Shown: positions 34,863 through 46,360 of the stretch, one piece after another
Position numbering within the stretch: position 1 is the stretch's first letter
How the letters are laid out: every line of letters begins with the position of its first letter
Source of the DNA: an uncultured Brevibacillus sp.
GTDB taxonomy: Bacteria; Bacillota; Bacilli; Brevibacillales; Brevibacillaceae
Direction: 5' to 3'
DNA: 64,000 bases
Assembly (NCBI RefSeq): GCF_947502445.1
Contig: NZ_CANMZW010000004.1
Coordinates: forward strand, 274,170 to 338,169
Program-made: the position numbers and the translations under genes
The notes under the pieces: model-generated
What the model was told of the DNA's origin: nothing
The model's database searches: none
What the model saw: only the letters and a program-made list of their open reading frames with translations

Positions 34863-36230
34863 CTATCTGTTGGTATTTCCATCATGTAAACGGATTGCAC
34901 GAGAGCGCTGGGGGCTTGTCTTGCGGAAAAGACGGAAAATGTATCCGCACAAACCGCCTATGAAAGCGGGGAGCAGCCAGCCTAAGCCTACATCGTACAA
35001 GGGAAGGTACTGCGTGAAATAATTTTCAATGACAGCGACGTGCACTTTGGCAGCCTTCAGTCCATCGAACAAACTGATGATAAAGGTGAAAAGCAAGCTT
35101 CCTTGATACACCTCGGGCCAACCACGAAATGCTTTGTGTAGAAATGTTAAGAATAGTAGTGATATAGCAATGGGGTACATCGTCATTAAGATAGGAACGG
35201 AAACCTTGATCAGCTGCGTTAATCCGATATTTGCAACAAGTGTACTGAAAACAGATAAAATAACGGCAAATTTTTTGTAAGAAATAGCGGGAAACAATAA
35301 ATGGAAGAAGGAAGAGCAAGCTGTTATTAGCCCTACACTTGTGGTCAAACACGCCACGGTAATCATGAAGCCTAATAAAATGGCACCATAGGAACCGAAA
35401 TAATAATTCGAAACCTTCGCTAAAACCTCGGCTCCATTTTCTAAATGGCCCAATTTCTCCACACTTGAAGCACCCATATAAGAAAGTGCCGAATAAAAAA
35501 GAACGAGGAGCGTCCCAGCGATCATCGTCGCTTTTGCACATGTGGCCAAAATCTGTTTTTTGGTCGTAATTCCTTTTTCTTTGATGGCATTTACGATAAT
35601 AATCCCAAAAACAAAAGCTACGAGAGCGTCCAGAGTTAAATAACCTTCTTGAAAGCCTTTGAAAAATACATGTTGCGTGTAATCCTCAGACGGGGCTTGG
35701 ATAGCTCCAATGGGACGAATCACTGCTGTTAGGACAATAAATCCGATAAAAGTCAATTTGATTGGAGTTAAGATTTTCCCGACCACATTGATGATTTTTA
35801 CAGGATTGAGAGATAAGAGACATGCAGTGGCAAAAAACACGATGGTGAAAAGAATGAGTGGGATGGAGCCTGTCTCGCCAGATAGGAATGGCTTGATTCC
35901 AATCTCAAAAGATACATTGCCGGACCTAGGGATAGCAAAAAATGGACCGATGGCCAAATAAAGAACAACCGTGAATACCATACCAAATAAAGGGTGAACA
36001 CGATTAGCTAACGAGCGTAAGTCGTCTTTGCCAGAAAATACAAAAGCAGTGATCGCTAAAAGCGGCAATCCCACGCCCGTAACTAAAAAGCCTGCATTGG
36101 CTAGCCATACATTGGTTCCTGCCAACTGACCCAGCATAGGTGGAAAAATCAGATTACCGGCTCCAAAAAACAATGCAAACAACATGAATCCTATAATTAC
36201 GACAAAAGAAAACGGCGTTTTTTGTGACAT
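34863..36230 (-). CDS. brnQ: BrnQ branched-chain amino acid:cation symporter
   Basis: The 455-residue membrane protein starts MSQKTPFSFVVIIGFMLFAL and then FFGAGNLIFPPMLG, the hallmark opening of LIVCS-family BrnQ carriers, and has about 12 hydrophobic helices throughout. It imports leucine, isoleucine and valine with Na+ or H+. ATG at 36230 is chosen because GGGGG lies six bases upstream; an in-frame start 37 codons earlier would read through the promoter leader. A promoter at 36344-36372 and a palindrome in the leader suggest direct control. Confidence 0.92.
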   Translation of the reverse strand: MSQKTPFSFVVIIGFMLFALFFGAGNLIFPPMLGQLAGTNVWLANAGFLVTGVGLPLLAITAFVFSGKDDLRSLANRVHPLFGMVFTVVLYLAIGPFFAIPRSGNVSFEIGIKPFLSGETGSIPLILFTIVFFATACLLSLNPVKIINVVGKILTPIKLTFIGFIVLTAVIRPIGAIQAPSEDYTQHVFFKGFQEGYLTLDALVAFVFGIIIVNAIKEKGITTKKQILATCAKATMIAGTLLVLFYSALSYMGASSVEKLGHLENGAEVLAKVSNYYFGSYGAILLGFMITVACLTTSVGLITACSSFFHLLFPAISYKKFAVILSVFSTLVANIGLTQLIKVSVPILMTMYPIAISLLFLTFLHKAFRGWPEVYQGSLLFTFIISLFDGLKAAKVHVAVIENYFTQYLPLYDVGLGWLLPAFIGGLCGYIFRLFRKTSPQRSRAIRLHDGNTNR

Positions 36231-36312
36231 AAAAATCCCCCTATCAGCCTGAACCTCGGAGTCATGAGATACTGTTCGGCTAACTGCAAAAAATTCAAAT
36301 TTTACTGTCAAT

Positions 36313-36327
36313 GAACGTACTACGTTC
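36313..36327. promoter_or_regulatory. Perfect palindrome in the brnQ leader (possible operator)
   Basis: GAACGTACTACGTTC is a perfect inverted repeat with a single central base. It lies about 16 to 31 bases downstream of the brnQ -10 box, a position suited to a repressor roadblock. The binding protein is unknown. Confidence 0.45.
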
Positions 36328-36343
36328 CGAAACAACGACACTC

Positions 36344-36372
36344 ATTATAGTTCCTTTATGGAAAGATTACAA
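36344..36372 (-). promoter_or_regulatory. SigA-type promoter of brnQ
   Basis: On the minus strand TTGTAA and a perfect TATAAT are separated by 17 bases. The transcript would have a leader of about 105 bases before the brnQ ATG. Confidence 0.7.
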
Positions 36373-36433
36373 TTTCAGTATTTAGGAGACGGACCACTTC
36401 TAGAGAAACAAGTGGATCAAAAGCAGGTAGTAG

Positions 36434-36471
36434 AAAATCAAAAAAGAACCTGGACAAATTCACCAGGTTCT
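36434..36471 (-). terminator. Minus-strand terminator upstream of the brnQ promoter
   Basis: AGAACCTGG pairs with CCAGGTTCT over a 9-nt loop and on the minus strand runs into TTTTTGATTTTC. No minus-strand gene precedes it, so it must end a short or antisense RNA, or block transcription into brnQ. Confidence 0.7.
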
Positions 36472-36555
36472 TCGATATTGCACATAAAAAGACACAATGA
36501 TACAATCAGTTTACGACTGTTTCGAATCACGCGGTCATAGTTACTGCATTTTACA
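36472..36555 (-). ncRNA. Possible short antisense RNA in the rph leader
   Basis: Minus-strand boxes TTGACA (36585-36590) and TACACT (36561-36566) are spaced 18 bases. With the terminator at 36434-36471 they would define a transcript of about 120 nt, antisense to the 5' leader of rph. No such RNA is known to me; the case rests on the promoter and terminator only. Confidence 0.3.
36478..36506 (+). promoter_or_regulatory. SigA-type promoter of rph
   Basis: TTGCAC and TACAAT are separated by 17 bases. The start of transcription would leave a leader of about 115 bases before the rph ATG, overlapping the proposed antisense RNA. Confidence 0.55.
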
Positions 36556-36628
36556 ATTCAAGTGTACCATGCTGGTAAAACTCATGTCAAATGTTTTTTC
36601 TCAATTTAATGGTTAGGAGAGATGTTGA

Positions 36629-39268
<2,640 letters not shown>

Positions 39269-39297
39269 CGAATGGGAGCAGGAGTTGAACAACAGCA

Positions 39298-39346
39298 GCA
39301 GTAGTCTAAGACTGTATGATTAAGGTCTTAAACTACTGCTTTTTTA
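39298..39346. terminator. Terminator between convergent rph and the M23 gene
   Basis: GCAGTAGTCTAAGAC pairs with GTCTTAAACTACTGC (one mismatch) over a 12-nt loop, followed by TTTTTTAC. Confidence 0.85.
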
Positions 39347-39362
39347 CTTGAAGCAGTCCGAT

Positions 39363-40349
39363 TTAGTTGCCTGTAACAACGTCTCCTTGGACCGGATTCA
39401 AATGATTTTCCCATTGCACACGAATCGATTTGCTAGTGAACAAATCACTTCCATCGGAGATTTGATAATGAAGGTGCGGTTCACTTGAATTGCCCGAGTT
39501 GCCGCCCAGACCAATCTTATCACCTTTGGCGACGCGATCACCGGTCTTGACGATAATGGACCCTTCCTTTAAATGAGCCAAATAACTGAATTCCCCGTTT
39601 CCATGATCGATGACAACGAGATTGCCAGTGGGTTGAGCTTCGTTCATAACCCCGACTGGTACGTTGTCCTTCACGTCGTTTATGGTATGAACGACTGTCC
39701 CTGCTTCAGGTGCGAGAATTTCTTGCCCGAACATGTAATAGCTTTCGTTTTTCTGGGAATCCCCCTTGTAGGAGTAACCGTCCTTTATCTGAATCAGATC
39801 ATACGCGTAGCGCTGACTTTGGATCGCGTAATGATAGTTTGCGAAAACATTCTGACCTCCCCAAAAGACGTACCAGTCTCCTTTGAAAGGAGCACGGTAG
39901 GTAAGCTTGGTTAATGCTTTGTCCTGTTCAACAAAGCTTTCAAGCGGATTGAAGCGAAGTCCTGTAATCTCGCCCTTCTCGTTCATCATCGCCACCAGCC
40001 CAAACTTGCCGTCTTGATCGACCCATGTTTCATAGGTGCTGCCATTTAAGGAGAGCTTTGAATTCGGATTCCATGACTTGACTCTAGCCTGAGAGTTATT
40101 AACGGCATCATGGAATTGTTTCTTTGATAATTCCTTTTTAAAATCAGCGCTTGTCTGATCGTAGATTCGGTCGTATTCCCCAGCAAGCAAAGTCTGCCCG
40201 ATTTCCTCCGATTTGACTTTCTCCGTACTCGCTCCCGATGTTGTCTGCGTGCCTGTAGAAGAGGTAGTGACATTTGTTTGCTCATCGTTATTCCAGCAGC
40301 CCGCCAATAGCAATGTGAAGGCACTCATGATGATCCAGGTTTTTTTCAT
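39363..40349 (-). CDS. M23-family peptidase lipoprotein with DUF3887-like domain
   Basis: The 328-residue protein has a lipobox (LLLAGC, Cys18), a Thr/Ser-rich linker, a region (about 45-140) like the DUF3887 domain, and an M23/LytM peptidase domain at the end with VIDHGNGEFSYLAHL and the zinc histidine pair EPHLHYQ. The upstream zinc motif HxxxD reads QRYAYD here, so one expected His is replaced and activity is uncertain. It would sit on the outer face of the membrane and act on peptidoglycan, or be a regulatory scaffold. It is divergent from the response regulator at 40541. Confidence 0.82.
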   Translation of the reverse strand: MKKTWIIMSAFTLLLAGCWNNDEQTNVTTSSTGTQTTSGASTEKVKSEEIGQTLLAGEYDRIYDQTSADFKKELSKKQFHDAVNNSQARVKSWNPNSKLSLNGSTYETWVDQDGKFGLVAMMNEKGEITGLRFNPLESFVEQDKALTKLTYRAPFKGDWYVFWGGQNVFANYHYAIQSQRYAYDLIQIKDGYSYKGDSQKNESYYMFGQEILAPEAGTVVHTINDVKDNVPVGVMNEAQPTGNLVVIDHGNGEFSYLAHLKEGSIIVKTGDRVAKGDKIGLGGNSGNSSEPHLHYQISDGSDLFTSKSIRVQWENHLNPVQGDVVTGN

Positions 40350-40540
40350 AAGTCGCTATCATCCTTTCCGCAATATACCTTTATCATAAAGAACCAGTCT
40401 TATGGCATCTGAAACACGGTCTTACTCTCGTCTTAAATATAAAGAGGACGAATTAAGCCTCCGTTAAGGTTCATGATGATCCGTAGAGGGAAGAGAATGG
40501 TAAAATAAATGGAGACTGTACATAGAGAGGAGAACCCGTC

Positions 40541-41263
40541 GTGAATGATGCTTCGATCCTTCTCGTGGATGATGAACTAGCGATTCTTCACTTGCTGGAG
40601 ACCGTACTGCGTAAAGAAGGATTCCAATACATCGATAAAATGACATCGTCCGAAGAGGCGCTCATCGCCTGTGAACAAAAAGGCTATGACCTGATTGTTC
40701 TCGATGTAACCCTGCCTGCCATGAGCGGAATAGAGGCTTGTCCCTTTATCCGTAGGCTAACGGATGCCCCTATTCTTTTTTTGAGTGCGAGGATGACTGA
40801 CTTTGACAAGTTGACGGGATTTGCGGTAGGCGGAGATGACTATGTCACCAAGCCGTTTAACCCGATGGAAATCGTCGCCCGAATCAAATCCTTGCTCAGG
40901 CGTTCACAGAAATCGACCATGCCTTTGCCAACCCCATCCAACGGCATCCTTCATTTTGGCCGTTTTCAGATCAATGAAGCGGCTGCCGAGCTTTATGTGG
41001 AGGGAGTGCCTGTCCCGTGCCCTTCGCTTGTCTTTTCGCTGCTGCTGTTTTTTTGTAAAAACCCGAATCGGATTTTTTCCAAAAGTGAGCTGTACGAAAG
41101 AGTATGGGGTGAGCATAGCCTCCGGGACGACAATACGATCATGGTCCATATTCATCGGATTCGCGAGCGTATTGAGCCTGATCCAGCACAGCCCGAGTAT
41201 TTGGTGAACGTGAGGGGGCTCGGATACAAGCTGGTCAAGAAGGAATCCATGCATGAATATTAA
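40541..41263 (+). CDS. OmpR-family response regulator
   Basis: GTG at 40541 follows AGAGGAGAA. The 240 residues have a receiver domain (D10-D11, phospho-acceptor D55 in LIVLDVTLPAMSG, Lys in VTKPFNPMEI) and a C-terminal winged helix ending in VRGLGYKLV. It overlaps the kinase gene by 11 bases. The divergent M23 lipoprotein gene starts 190 bases away, so it is a plausible target of cell-envelope control. Confidence 0.92.
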   Translation: MNDASILLVDDELAILHLLETVLRKEGFQYIDKMTSSEEALIACEQKGYDLIVLDVTLPAMSGIEACPFIRRLTDAPILFLSARMTDFDKLTGFAVGGDDYVTKPFNPMEIVARIKSLLRRSQKSTMPLPTPSNGILHFGRFQINEAAAELYVEGVPVPCPSLVFSLLLFFCKNPNRIFSKSELYERVWGEHSLRDDNTIMVHIHRIRERIEPDPAQPEYLVNVRGLGYKLVKKESMHEY

Positions 41264-43031
41264 AAGCAGGCTTGCCCTGCACCTGATTGCCTGGCTCATC
41301 ATCGTTGGACTTATCTTGTCGCTTCTTGCGGGCATAACACTCGTTTGGACCATGAACCAATTGACGCGAATCGAAGCAACACGGCAATTTGAGAGCGCAG
41401 GCTTATATCAGTTGATTCAAACGATACAGGCAAAAGGAGATTCGCTGCAATTCGATCCTGAGCTGCTCGCTTTAGTTCGTGAAAATGGAGGGTGGCTGCA
41501 GCGGATTGATGAAAAGGGGCGTGTGACAGACTCCTTCTATACTCCCGAGGATGTACCGCTTCAGTACGGGCCAGGCGAGCTAACCGCGTATTGGCTGGGT
41601 AAAACGCCCTTTCCTTACCGCATGTACTTGTGGATTCAAGAGAAGAACGGCGTAGTGCACACCTTGATCTACGGACTTGAAAACCGCGACGACGAATTTA
41701 TTCAGAAGCTGATCAATCAGGTGACGGTAAAAGACAAGGAAATTGTCCTGACAGAAGAGATGGATCAGCAGCTAAAGGAAAATAAGGCCTGGATGCAGCT
41801 TTTGGACGAAAACGGGACAGAATTGGCTACATTCAATAAACCGGCTGGCGCCATTACGGATTACTCTGTGCAGGATTTGGCGCTTCGCTCTGTTTATCCG
41901 GATCGGTACACTACAAGATTGATCTCTCATTATGATGAGAAGACCAAGCAGACGTGGGTGCTCAGCTATCCGATGTCGGGAGCGAGACCTGGTACCTCGC
42001 CGTGGTTGACGCCGGAAATCGAGGTGCTTGCGATTGGCATAGGCATGTTGATGCTGGTGGCTATGTTTGTGTTTGTCATCACTTCTTATTGGTTCGGCCA
42101 ACGATTAGGCGCGCCGATCGCACACATATTGAAATGGTTACGATTTTTACGGTTGGGAAGGTATGAGGAGCCTACTGATTCGAGTGGTCTTCCACGAAGC
42201 AGGGATCACAGGGGCAATCGAAGAAGCAAGTACCGCATCTACCAAGATGTGATCGATTCCATGGAATCCTTATCACAGACCTTGCATCTCAATGAACGGC
42301 TTCAGGAGGAAACGGAGCGGATGAGGGAGGAATGGATTGCGGGAGTGTCTCACGATCTGAAAACGCCATTGTCCTCCATAAAAGGCTATGCACATATTTT
42401 GGACAACAAAGACTACAATTGGACTTCTGAAGAAGTGCGATCCTTTGCGAAAATCATTTTGGAAAAATCGTCTTATATGGACGACCTCATCAACGATCTT
42501 ACCTTGACGTATGTGCTGCGAAACGGTCAAGTTGCTCCTTCTGTAGAGCGGGTGGAGTTGAATGAGTATGTAGCCGAAGCGATTGCTGAGACAGCGAATC
42601 ATCCGATGTACCCCGAAGAGTGTATCCGTTTTGTTCCGTCTGATTGCACCGTACATTTACTCATCTACAAGCCGTGGTTCCAGCGAATCGTGGACAACCT
42701 CATCGCCAATGCACTGCTTCACAATGAAAGTGGGACGACCATCACTGTTACGGTACAGGCTGTGAAGCCATCGACTATTATTCTTACGTTTGCGGATAAC
42801 GGAAAAGGGATGTCCGAGGAAACAACAGCCCGCCTCTTTGAACGGTATTTCCGCGGAACGAATACGGAGATGCGGACAGAAGGATCAGGGCTCGGCATGG
42901 CGGTGACTAAAGCGTTAGTCGAGGCACTTGGTGGACAGATCACTGTCAGTAGTTCACTTGGGAAGGGGACGACCATTTCTCTCATATGGGAGGAGGCTCC
43001 TTTGCTGAAGCTGCCACAACCAAACCAATGA
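41253..43031 (+). CDS. Sensor histidine kinase with large extracytoplasmic domain
   Basis: This 592-residue kinase has a membrane helix near 9-33, an extracytoplasmic sensor of about 220 residues, a second helix near 253-275, a linker and the phospho-acceptor motif GVSHDLKTPLSSIKGYA (His367). ATPase boxes DNLIANALLHNESG, FADNGKGMS and GSGLGMAVTKALVEA follow. The size of the sensor suggests detection of an envelope or antibiotic-type signal, as in the VanS/BasS-like kinases paired with OmpR regulators. It overlaps the regulator gene and ends at a terminator at 43032. Confidence 0.92.
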   Translation: MNIKSRLALHLIAWLIIVGLILSLLAGITLVWTMNQLTRIEATRQFESAGLYQLIQTIQAKGDSLQFDPELLALVRENGGWLQRIDEKGRVTDSFYTPEDVPLQYGPGELTAYWLGKTPFPYRMYLWIQEKNGVVHTLIYGLENRDDEFIQKLINQVTVKDKEIVLTEEMDQQLKENKAWMQLLDENGTELATFNKPAGAITDYSVQDLALRSVYPDRYTTRLISHYDEKTKQTWVLSYPMSGARPGTSPWLTPEIEVLAIGIGMLMLVAMFVFVITSYWFGQRLGAPIAHILKWLRFLRLGRYEEPTDSSGLPRSRDHRGNRRSKYRIYQDVIDSMESLSQTLHLNERLQEETERMREEWIAGVSHDLKTPLSSIKGYAHILDNKDYNWTSEEVRSFAKIILEKSSYMDDLINDLTLTYVLRNGQVAPSVERVELNEYVAEAIAETANHPMYPEECIRFVPSDCTVHLLIYKPWFQRIVDNLIANALLHNESGTTITVTVQAVKPSTIILTFADNGKGMSEETTARLFERYFRGTNTEMRTEGSGLGMAVTKALVEALGGQITVSSSLGKGTTISLIWEEAPLLKLPQPNQ

Positions 43032-43086
43032 AAAACCTTTATCGAGGCTCGATTTTATCAGGCTACGATAAAGGTTTTCTTTTTTT
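43032..43086 (+). terminator. Intrinsic terminator
   Basis: AAAACCTTTATCG pairs with CGATAAAGGTTTT over a 21-nt loop, followed by CTTTTTTT. It ends the two-component operon. Confidence 0.85.
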
Positions 43087-43179
43087 AGATTTTGGCTAAT
43101 CATATAGCAAGGAGTAAGAAACCATAATGTCGAAAAAAGACTGTCACCTGATCGAAAAATGGAAGAGGAGTGTTCCCTG

Positions 43180-43773
43180 ATGGCGAAAAGTGAACGGAAT
43201 CCCAAGGTTGATGAATTTTTAAGTAAAGCCAAAAAATGGAAGGATGAATTTGAAAAGCTGAGAAATATTGTTCTTGACTGTGATCTGACTGAAGAATTCA
43301 AATGGATGCATCCTTGCTACACATATGAGCAAAAGAACATCGTTTTAATTCATGGATTTAAAGAGTATTGTGCGCTTCTATTTCACAAGGGCGCCTTGTT
43401 AAAGGACGCCCATGGAATCCTCATTCAACAAACGGAGAACGTACAGGCGGGGCGACAGATTCGGTTCACCAATGTTCAGGAAATAGTGGAAATGGAAGCC
43501 ATCTTGAAAGCCTATATTCATGAGGCCATTGAAGTTGAAAAAGCCGGTATGGAAGTGGATTTTAAGAAGACGACAGAATACACAATTCCGGAAGAGCTGC
43601 AACATAAATTTGATGAAATCCCTGCCTTGAAAACTGCCTTTGAAGCATTGACGCCGGGGCGACAAAGAGCGTACCTTCTTCATTTTTCTGGACCCAAGCA
43701 ATCCAAAACACGAGAGTCAAGGATTGAAAAAAGTATGCAGCAAATTCTCAATGGCAAGGGATTAAATGAGTAA
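43180..43773 (+). CDS. YdeI/DUF1801 (OmdA-like) domain protein
   Basis: ATG at 43180 is preferred because GAAGAGGAG lies 9 bases upstream. The 197-residue product has the YdeI layout: LSKAKKWKDEFEKLRNIVLD, then EFKWMHPCYTYEQKNIVLIHGFKEYCALLF and HKGALLKDAHG (the DUF1801 domain), and a C-terminal bacteriocin-protection-like segment LTPGRQRAYLLHFSGPKQSKTRESRIEK in outline. These proteins are cytosolic, of poorly known function; OmdA-type relatives have been linked to bacteriocin or stress protection. It stands alone. Confidence 0.85.
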   Translation: MAKSERNPKVDEFLSKAKKWKDEFEKLRNIVLDCDLTEEFKWMHPCYTYEQKNIVLIHGFKEYCALLFHKGALLKDAHGILIQQTENVQAGRQIRFTNVQEIVEMEAILKAYIHEAIEVEKAGMEVDFKKTTEYTIPEELQHKFDEIPALKTAFEALTPGRQRAYLLHFSGPKQSKTRESRIEKSMQQILNGKGLNE

Positions 43774-43791
43774 GAGCAGGCTGCCTGCCGC

Positions 43792-43866
43792 CTAGATTTT
43801 AAATTGCTTGATCAAGTCTTGCAGCTCTTCTGCCATTTGTGACAAGGAGGCAGCGGAGGACGAGTG
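43792..43866 (-). pseudogene. C-terminal remnant of a methyl-accepting chemotaxis protein
   Basis: The minus strand encodes SSSAASLSQMAEELQDLIKQ and FKI then TAG, the usual C-terminal end of Bacillales chemotaxis receptors. A stop codon lies just upstream and the rest of the receptor is absent. It is a relic of a deletion. Confidence 0.65.
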
Positions 43867-44042
43867 TATCTATTTGGTAAAAATGGTTTAATCTGAATTT
43901 TTTAATGACAGAAATTCCCTTATGGACCAGGGAAAAATGCCCGACACTTCGTTTGCGGTCTGCATAGGGAAAGCCAAGTCTTCGAAGGAAATACATGGTA
44001 TGATAGGGGAGAAAAGAGTATTTTTCGGATGGAGGCTGACCG

Positions 44043-45032
44043 ATGAAATTCATCGACAATCAAGGAATTACCGATCCGCGCATCAATCTGGCAATCGAAG
44101 AGTACGCTCTCAAAAATTTGCCTGATCACGATGATTACTTGCTGTTTTATATTAATGAACCGTCCATTATCATAGGGAAAAACCAAAATACGATTGAAGA
44201 GATTAATGCCAGCTATGTGGAAGAAAACAACATTCACATCGTTCGCAGACTTTCCGGTGGCGGGGCTGTTTATCATGATCTTGGGAACCTCAACTTCAGC
44301 TTTATTACGAATGACGATGGCCAGTCCTTTCACAACTTCCGCAAGTTTACGGAGCCGGTTGTCCAAGCCTTGAAAAAATTAGGCGTGGAGGCAGAGCTGA
44401 CAGGCCGCAACGACATTCAGGTAGGCGAACGCAAAATTTCTGGTAACGCCCAGTATTCGACCAAGGGACGCATGTTCAGCCATGGTACACTGCTGTTCAA
44501 CTCGGAAATGGAAAATGTGGTATCTGCTCTCAAAGTAAACGCTGAAAAAATCCAGTCCAAAGGAATCAAGTCGATTCGCAGCCGAGTTGCCAACATCGCC
44601 GAGTTTTTGGATCAAGAGATGACCATTGAGGAATTCCGTTTGGCGATTCTTCACTCCATTTTTGATGGCGGGGAAGTCGAGGAGTACAAGCTCACAGTCA
44701 GCGATTGGGACAACATTCACGAGCTATCCCGTTCCCGTTATCAAAGCTGGGATTGGAACTACGGCAAATCGCCGAAAAGCAATTACCGTCAGTCCAAACG
44801 CTTTGATATTGGCACGGTCGAGGTCCAATTGGATATTGAAAAAGGAAGAATCAAGGAAGCCAAGATTTATGGGGATTTCTTTGGGGTGAGAGATGTAGCC
44901 GAGCTGGAGGAGCTGCTGAAAGATACGCCGTATGATCGGCCATCCGTCAGCGCGCTTTTAGCCGATGTAAATATGCAGGAGTTTTTCGGAAACCTGGATC
45001 GAGATTCGTTTGTTACCCTGTTGATTGGATAA
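44043..45032 (+). CDS. lplJ: Lipoate--protein ligase
   Basis: The 329 residues match LplJ/LplA: VRRLSGGGAVYHDLGNLNFSF (lipoyl-AMP pocket) near 69-89, GRNDIQVGERKISGNAQY with the conserved lysine, and a C-terminal accessory domain with SRYQSWDWNYGKSP. It attaches scavenged lipoate to the E2 and GcvH proteins using ATP. The ATG follows ATGGAGG. The gene is single and ends at a terminator at 45161. Confidence 0.92.
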   Translation: MKFIDNQGITDPRINLAIEEYALKNLPDHDDYLLFYINEPSIIIGKNQNTIEEINASYVEENNIHIVRRLSGGGAVYHDLGNLNFSFITNDDGQSFHNFRKFTEPVVQALKKLGVEAELTGRNDIQVGERKISGNAQYSTKGRMFSHGTLLFNSEMENVVSALKVNAEKIQSKGIKSIRSRVANIAEFLDQEMTIEEFRLAILHSIFDGGEVEEYKLTVSDWDNIHELSRSRYQSWDWNYGKSPKSNYRQSKRFDIGTVEVQLDIEKGRIKEAKIYGDFFGVRDVAELEELLKDTPYDRPSVSALLADVNMQEFFGNLDRDSFVTLLIG

Positions 45033-45160
45033 ATCGGATAGATACCAGTTGAACCGACTGGAAACGATTGACACCCAATCATTAGCAGTGATACGATATA
45101 CAAGTAATTACCAAGTAATCTTATGGGAATCAAGTTATTTGGTAGCCGACCGGATAACTG

Positions 45161-45207
45161 GAGGCACGGTTTCGTCTTATGATACGAGTGTGCCTCTTTT
45201 GATTTTT
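45161..45207 (+). terminator. Intrinsic terminator
   Basis: GAGGCAC and GTGCCTC close a 22-nt loop that itself pairs partly (TCGT/ACGA), followed by TTTTGATTTTT. It ends lplJ. Confidence 0.65.
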
Positions 45208-45253
45208 GATAGGCAGTAAAAATCGACTACAAACGAAGGGAGATCCATTCGTT

Positions 45254-45829
45254 ATGGCAAAAATTGTAATTGTTTCAGGGAACCCAACCAAGACATCCAG
45301 ACTCGACATCATACTTGGAGTAGTAGAAAAGCAGTTGAAGGACGCAAACGTAGAGATAGAGTGGATTCGCGTGCGCGATTTGCCAGCAGAGGATTTGCTT
45401 CATGCGAAATTTGACAGCGAGCCGATCATCCGAGCAAATGCGCTGATTGAGCAAGCCGACGGAGTAGTGATCGCGACTCCTGTCTATAAAGCATCGTATA
45501 CGGGTGTACTCAAAGCCTATTTAGACCTGCTCCCACAAAAAGGTCTGGAAGGCAAGCTGGTCCTGCCGCTGGCGATCGGGGGAACGATTGCCCACCTGCT
45601 GGCGCTCGATTATGCGCTGAAGCCACTACTGACGGCGCTTGGTGTAAGACACATACTCGCCGGCGCATTCGTACAGGATACACAGGTGAAAAAGAACGAG
45701 GACGGCACTGGCGAGCTTGACGCCGAAGCAGCACGCCGCGTGCAGGAATCGACAGAGCAATTCATACAAGAGCTGAACTGGCATGTGACCAAGAAACAAA
45801 GCAATCAGCAAGAGCAGGTTGTCAAATAG
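45254..45829 (+). CDS. ssuE: SsuE-like NADPH-dependent FMN reductase
   Basis: ATG at 45254 (MAKIVIVSGNPTKTSRL) gives a 191-residue flavodoxin-like protein with the FMN phosphate loop GNPTKTSRL, the ATPVYKASYTGVLKAYLDLLP motif characteristic of SsuE, and PLAIGGTIAHLLALDYALKPLLTALG. It supplies reduced FMN, usually to an alkanesulfonate monooxygenase in sulfur starvation; no ssuD is in the window, so the partner is elsewhere or different. An upstream in-frame start would add 16 atypical residues. AAGGGAG is 11 bases before the ATG. Confidence 0.85.
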   Translation: MAKIVIVSGNPTKTSRLDIILGVVEKQLKDANVEIEWIRVRDLPAEDLLHAKFDSEPIIRANALIEQADGVVIATPVYKASYTGVLKAYLDLLPQKGLEGKLVLPLAIGGTIAHLLALDYALKPLLTALGVRHILAGAFVQDTQVKKNEDGTGELDAEAARRVQESTEQFIQELNWHVTKKQSNQQEQVVK

Positions 45830-45836
45830 AGATGTG

Positions 45837-45890
45837 AAAAAGGATGCGTTGACAGCAGGTACTTGTACCCGCCAGCGCATCCTTTTGGCT
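45837..45890. terminator. Bidirectional terminator
   Basis: AAAAAGGATGCG pairs with CGCATCCTTTT, with an inner GCAGGTAC/GTACCCGC step. T-runs lie on both sides; it serves ssuE and the convergent small membrane protein gene. Confidence 0.8.
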
Positions 45891-45891
45891 T

Positions 45892-46131
45892 TCATTCCTT
45901 TTTTCGATCAAGAAACAGGAGAACAAAGAGAAAAATACTGAGGGCAAGGAAAAAAACAACATACCCATTTGTCACGAGGGAGGGTAGCTCTGGTTCAGAC
46001 GGAAAGCTCCCTGTTTTTGCTTGCATCTGACCAATCCAGGCATAGTATGCAATCGCTCTCTCAGCCGTATAGATGATTCCGCTTGCAAGGAACATAACGA
46101 CGGCCAAAATGAGATAGAGGCTCGATTTCAT
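45892..46131 (-). CDS. Small two-helix membrane protein
   Basis: The 79 residues (from MKSSLYLILA) have hydrophobic helices at about 5-22 and 54-72 with a short loop between, and a KKE tail in the cytoplasm. I know no named family. An in-frame codon 15 residues upstream would add a helix-like cap. It converges with ssuE and is separate from the MFS gene on the opposite strand. Confidence 0.55.
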   Translation of the reverse strand: MKSSLYLILAVVMFLASGIIYTAERAIAYYAWIGQMQAKTGSFPSEPELPSLVTNGYVVFFLALSIFLFVLLFLDRKKE

Positions 46132-46360
46132 TTTGGGAACACTCCATTTCCAAATGTATACAACAAAGCGTAACATAGTTAGGCAAGCGAGAAAAGCAGC
46201 ATCATTTCCATGAAGTATGCAGGGAAAGCGCCTGGGTCACTATGGTACTAGGGAAAAAGATGGTCCAGTAAATGTGCTTGCTTGGCAGGAAAATGAAGCC
46301 AGAAGCGAAATGAGTACAGGAAGCCAAGTGAAAGCAATCGAGAAGAAAGCAGGGAACCAA

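Noticed and set aside
43774..44042. Possible small gene between the YdeI-like gene and lplJ
   Set aside because: Apart from the chemotaxis-receptor tail on the minus strand, frames here have no ribosome-binding site or protein-like composition.
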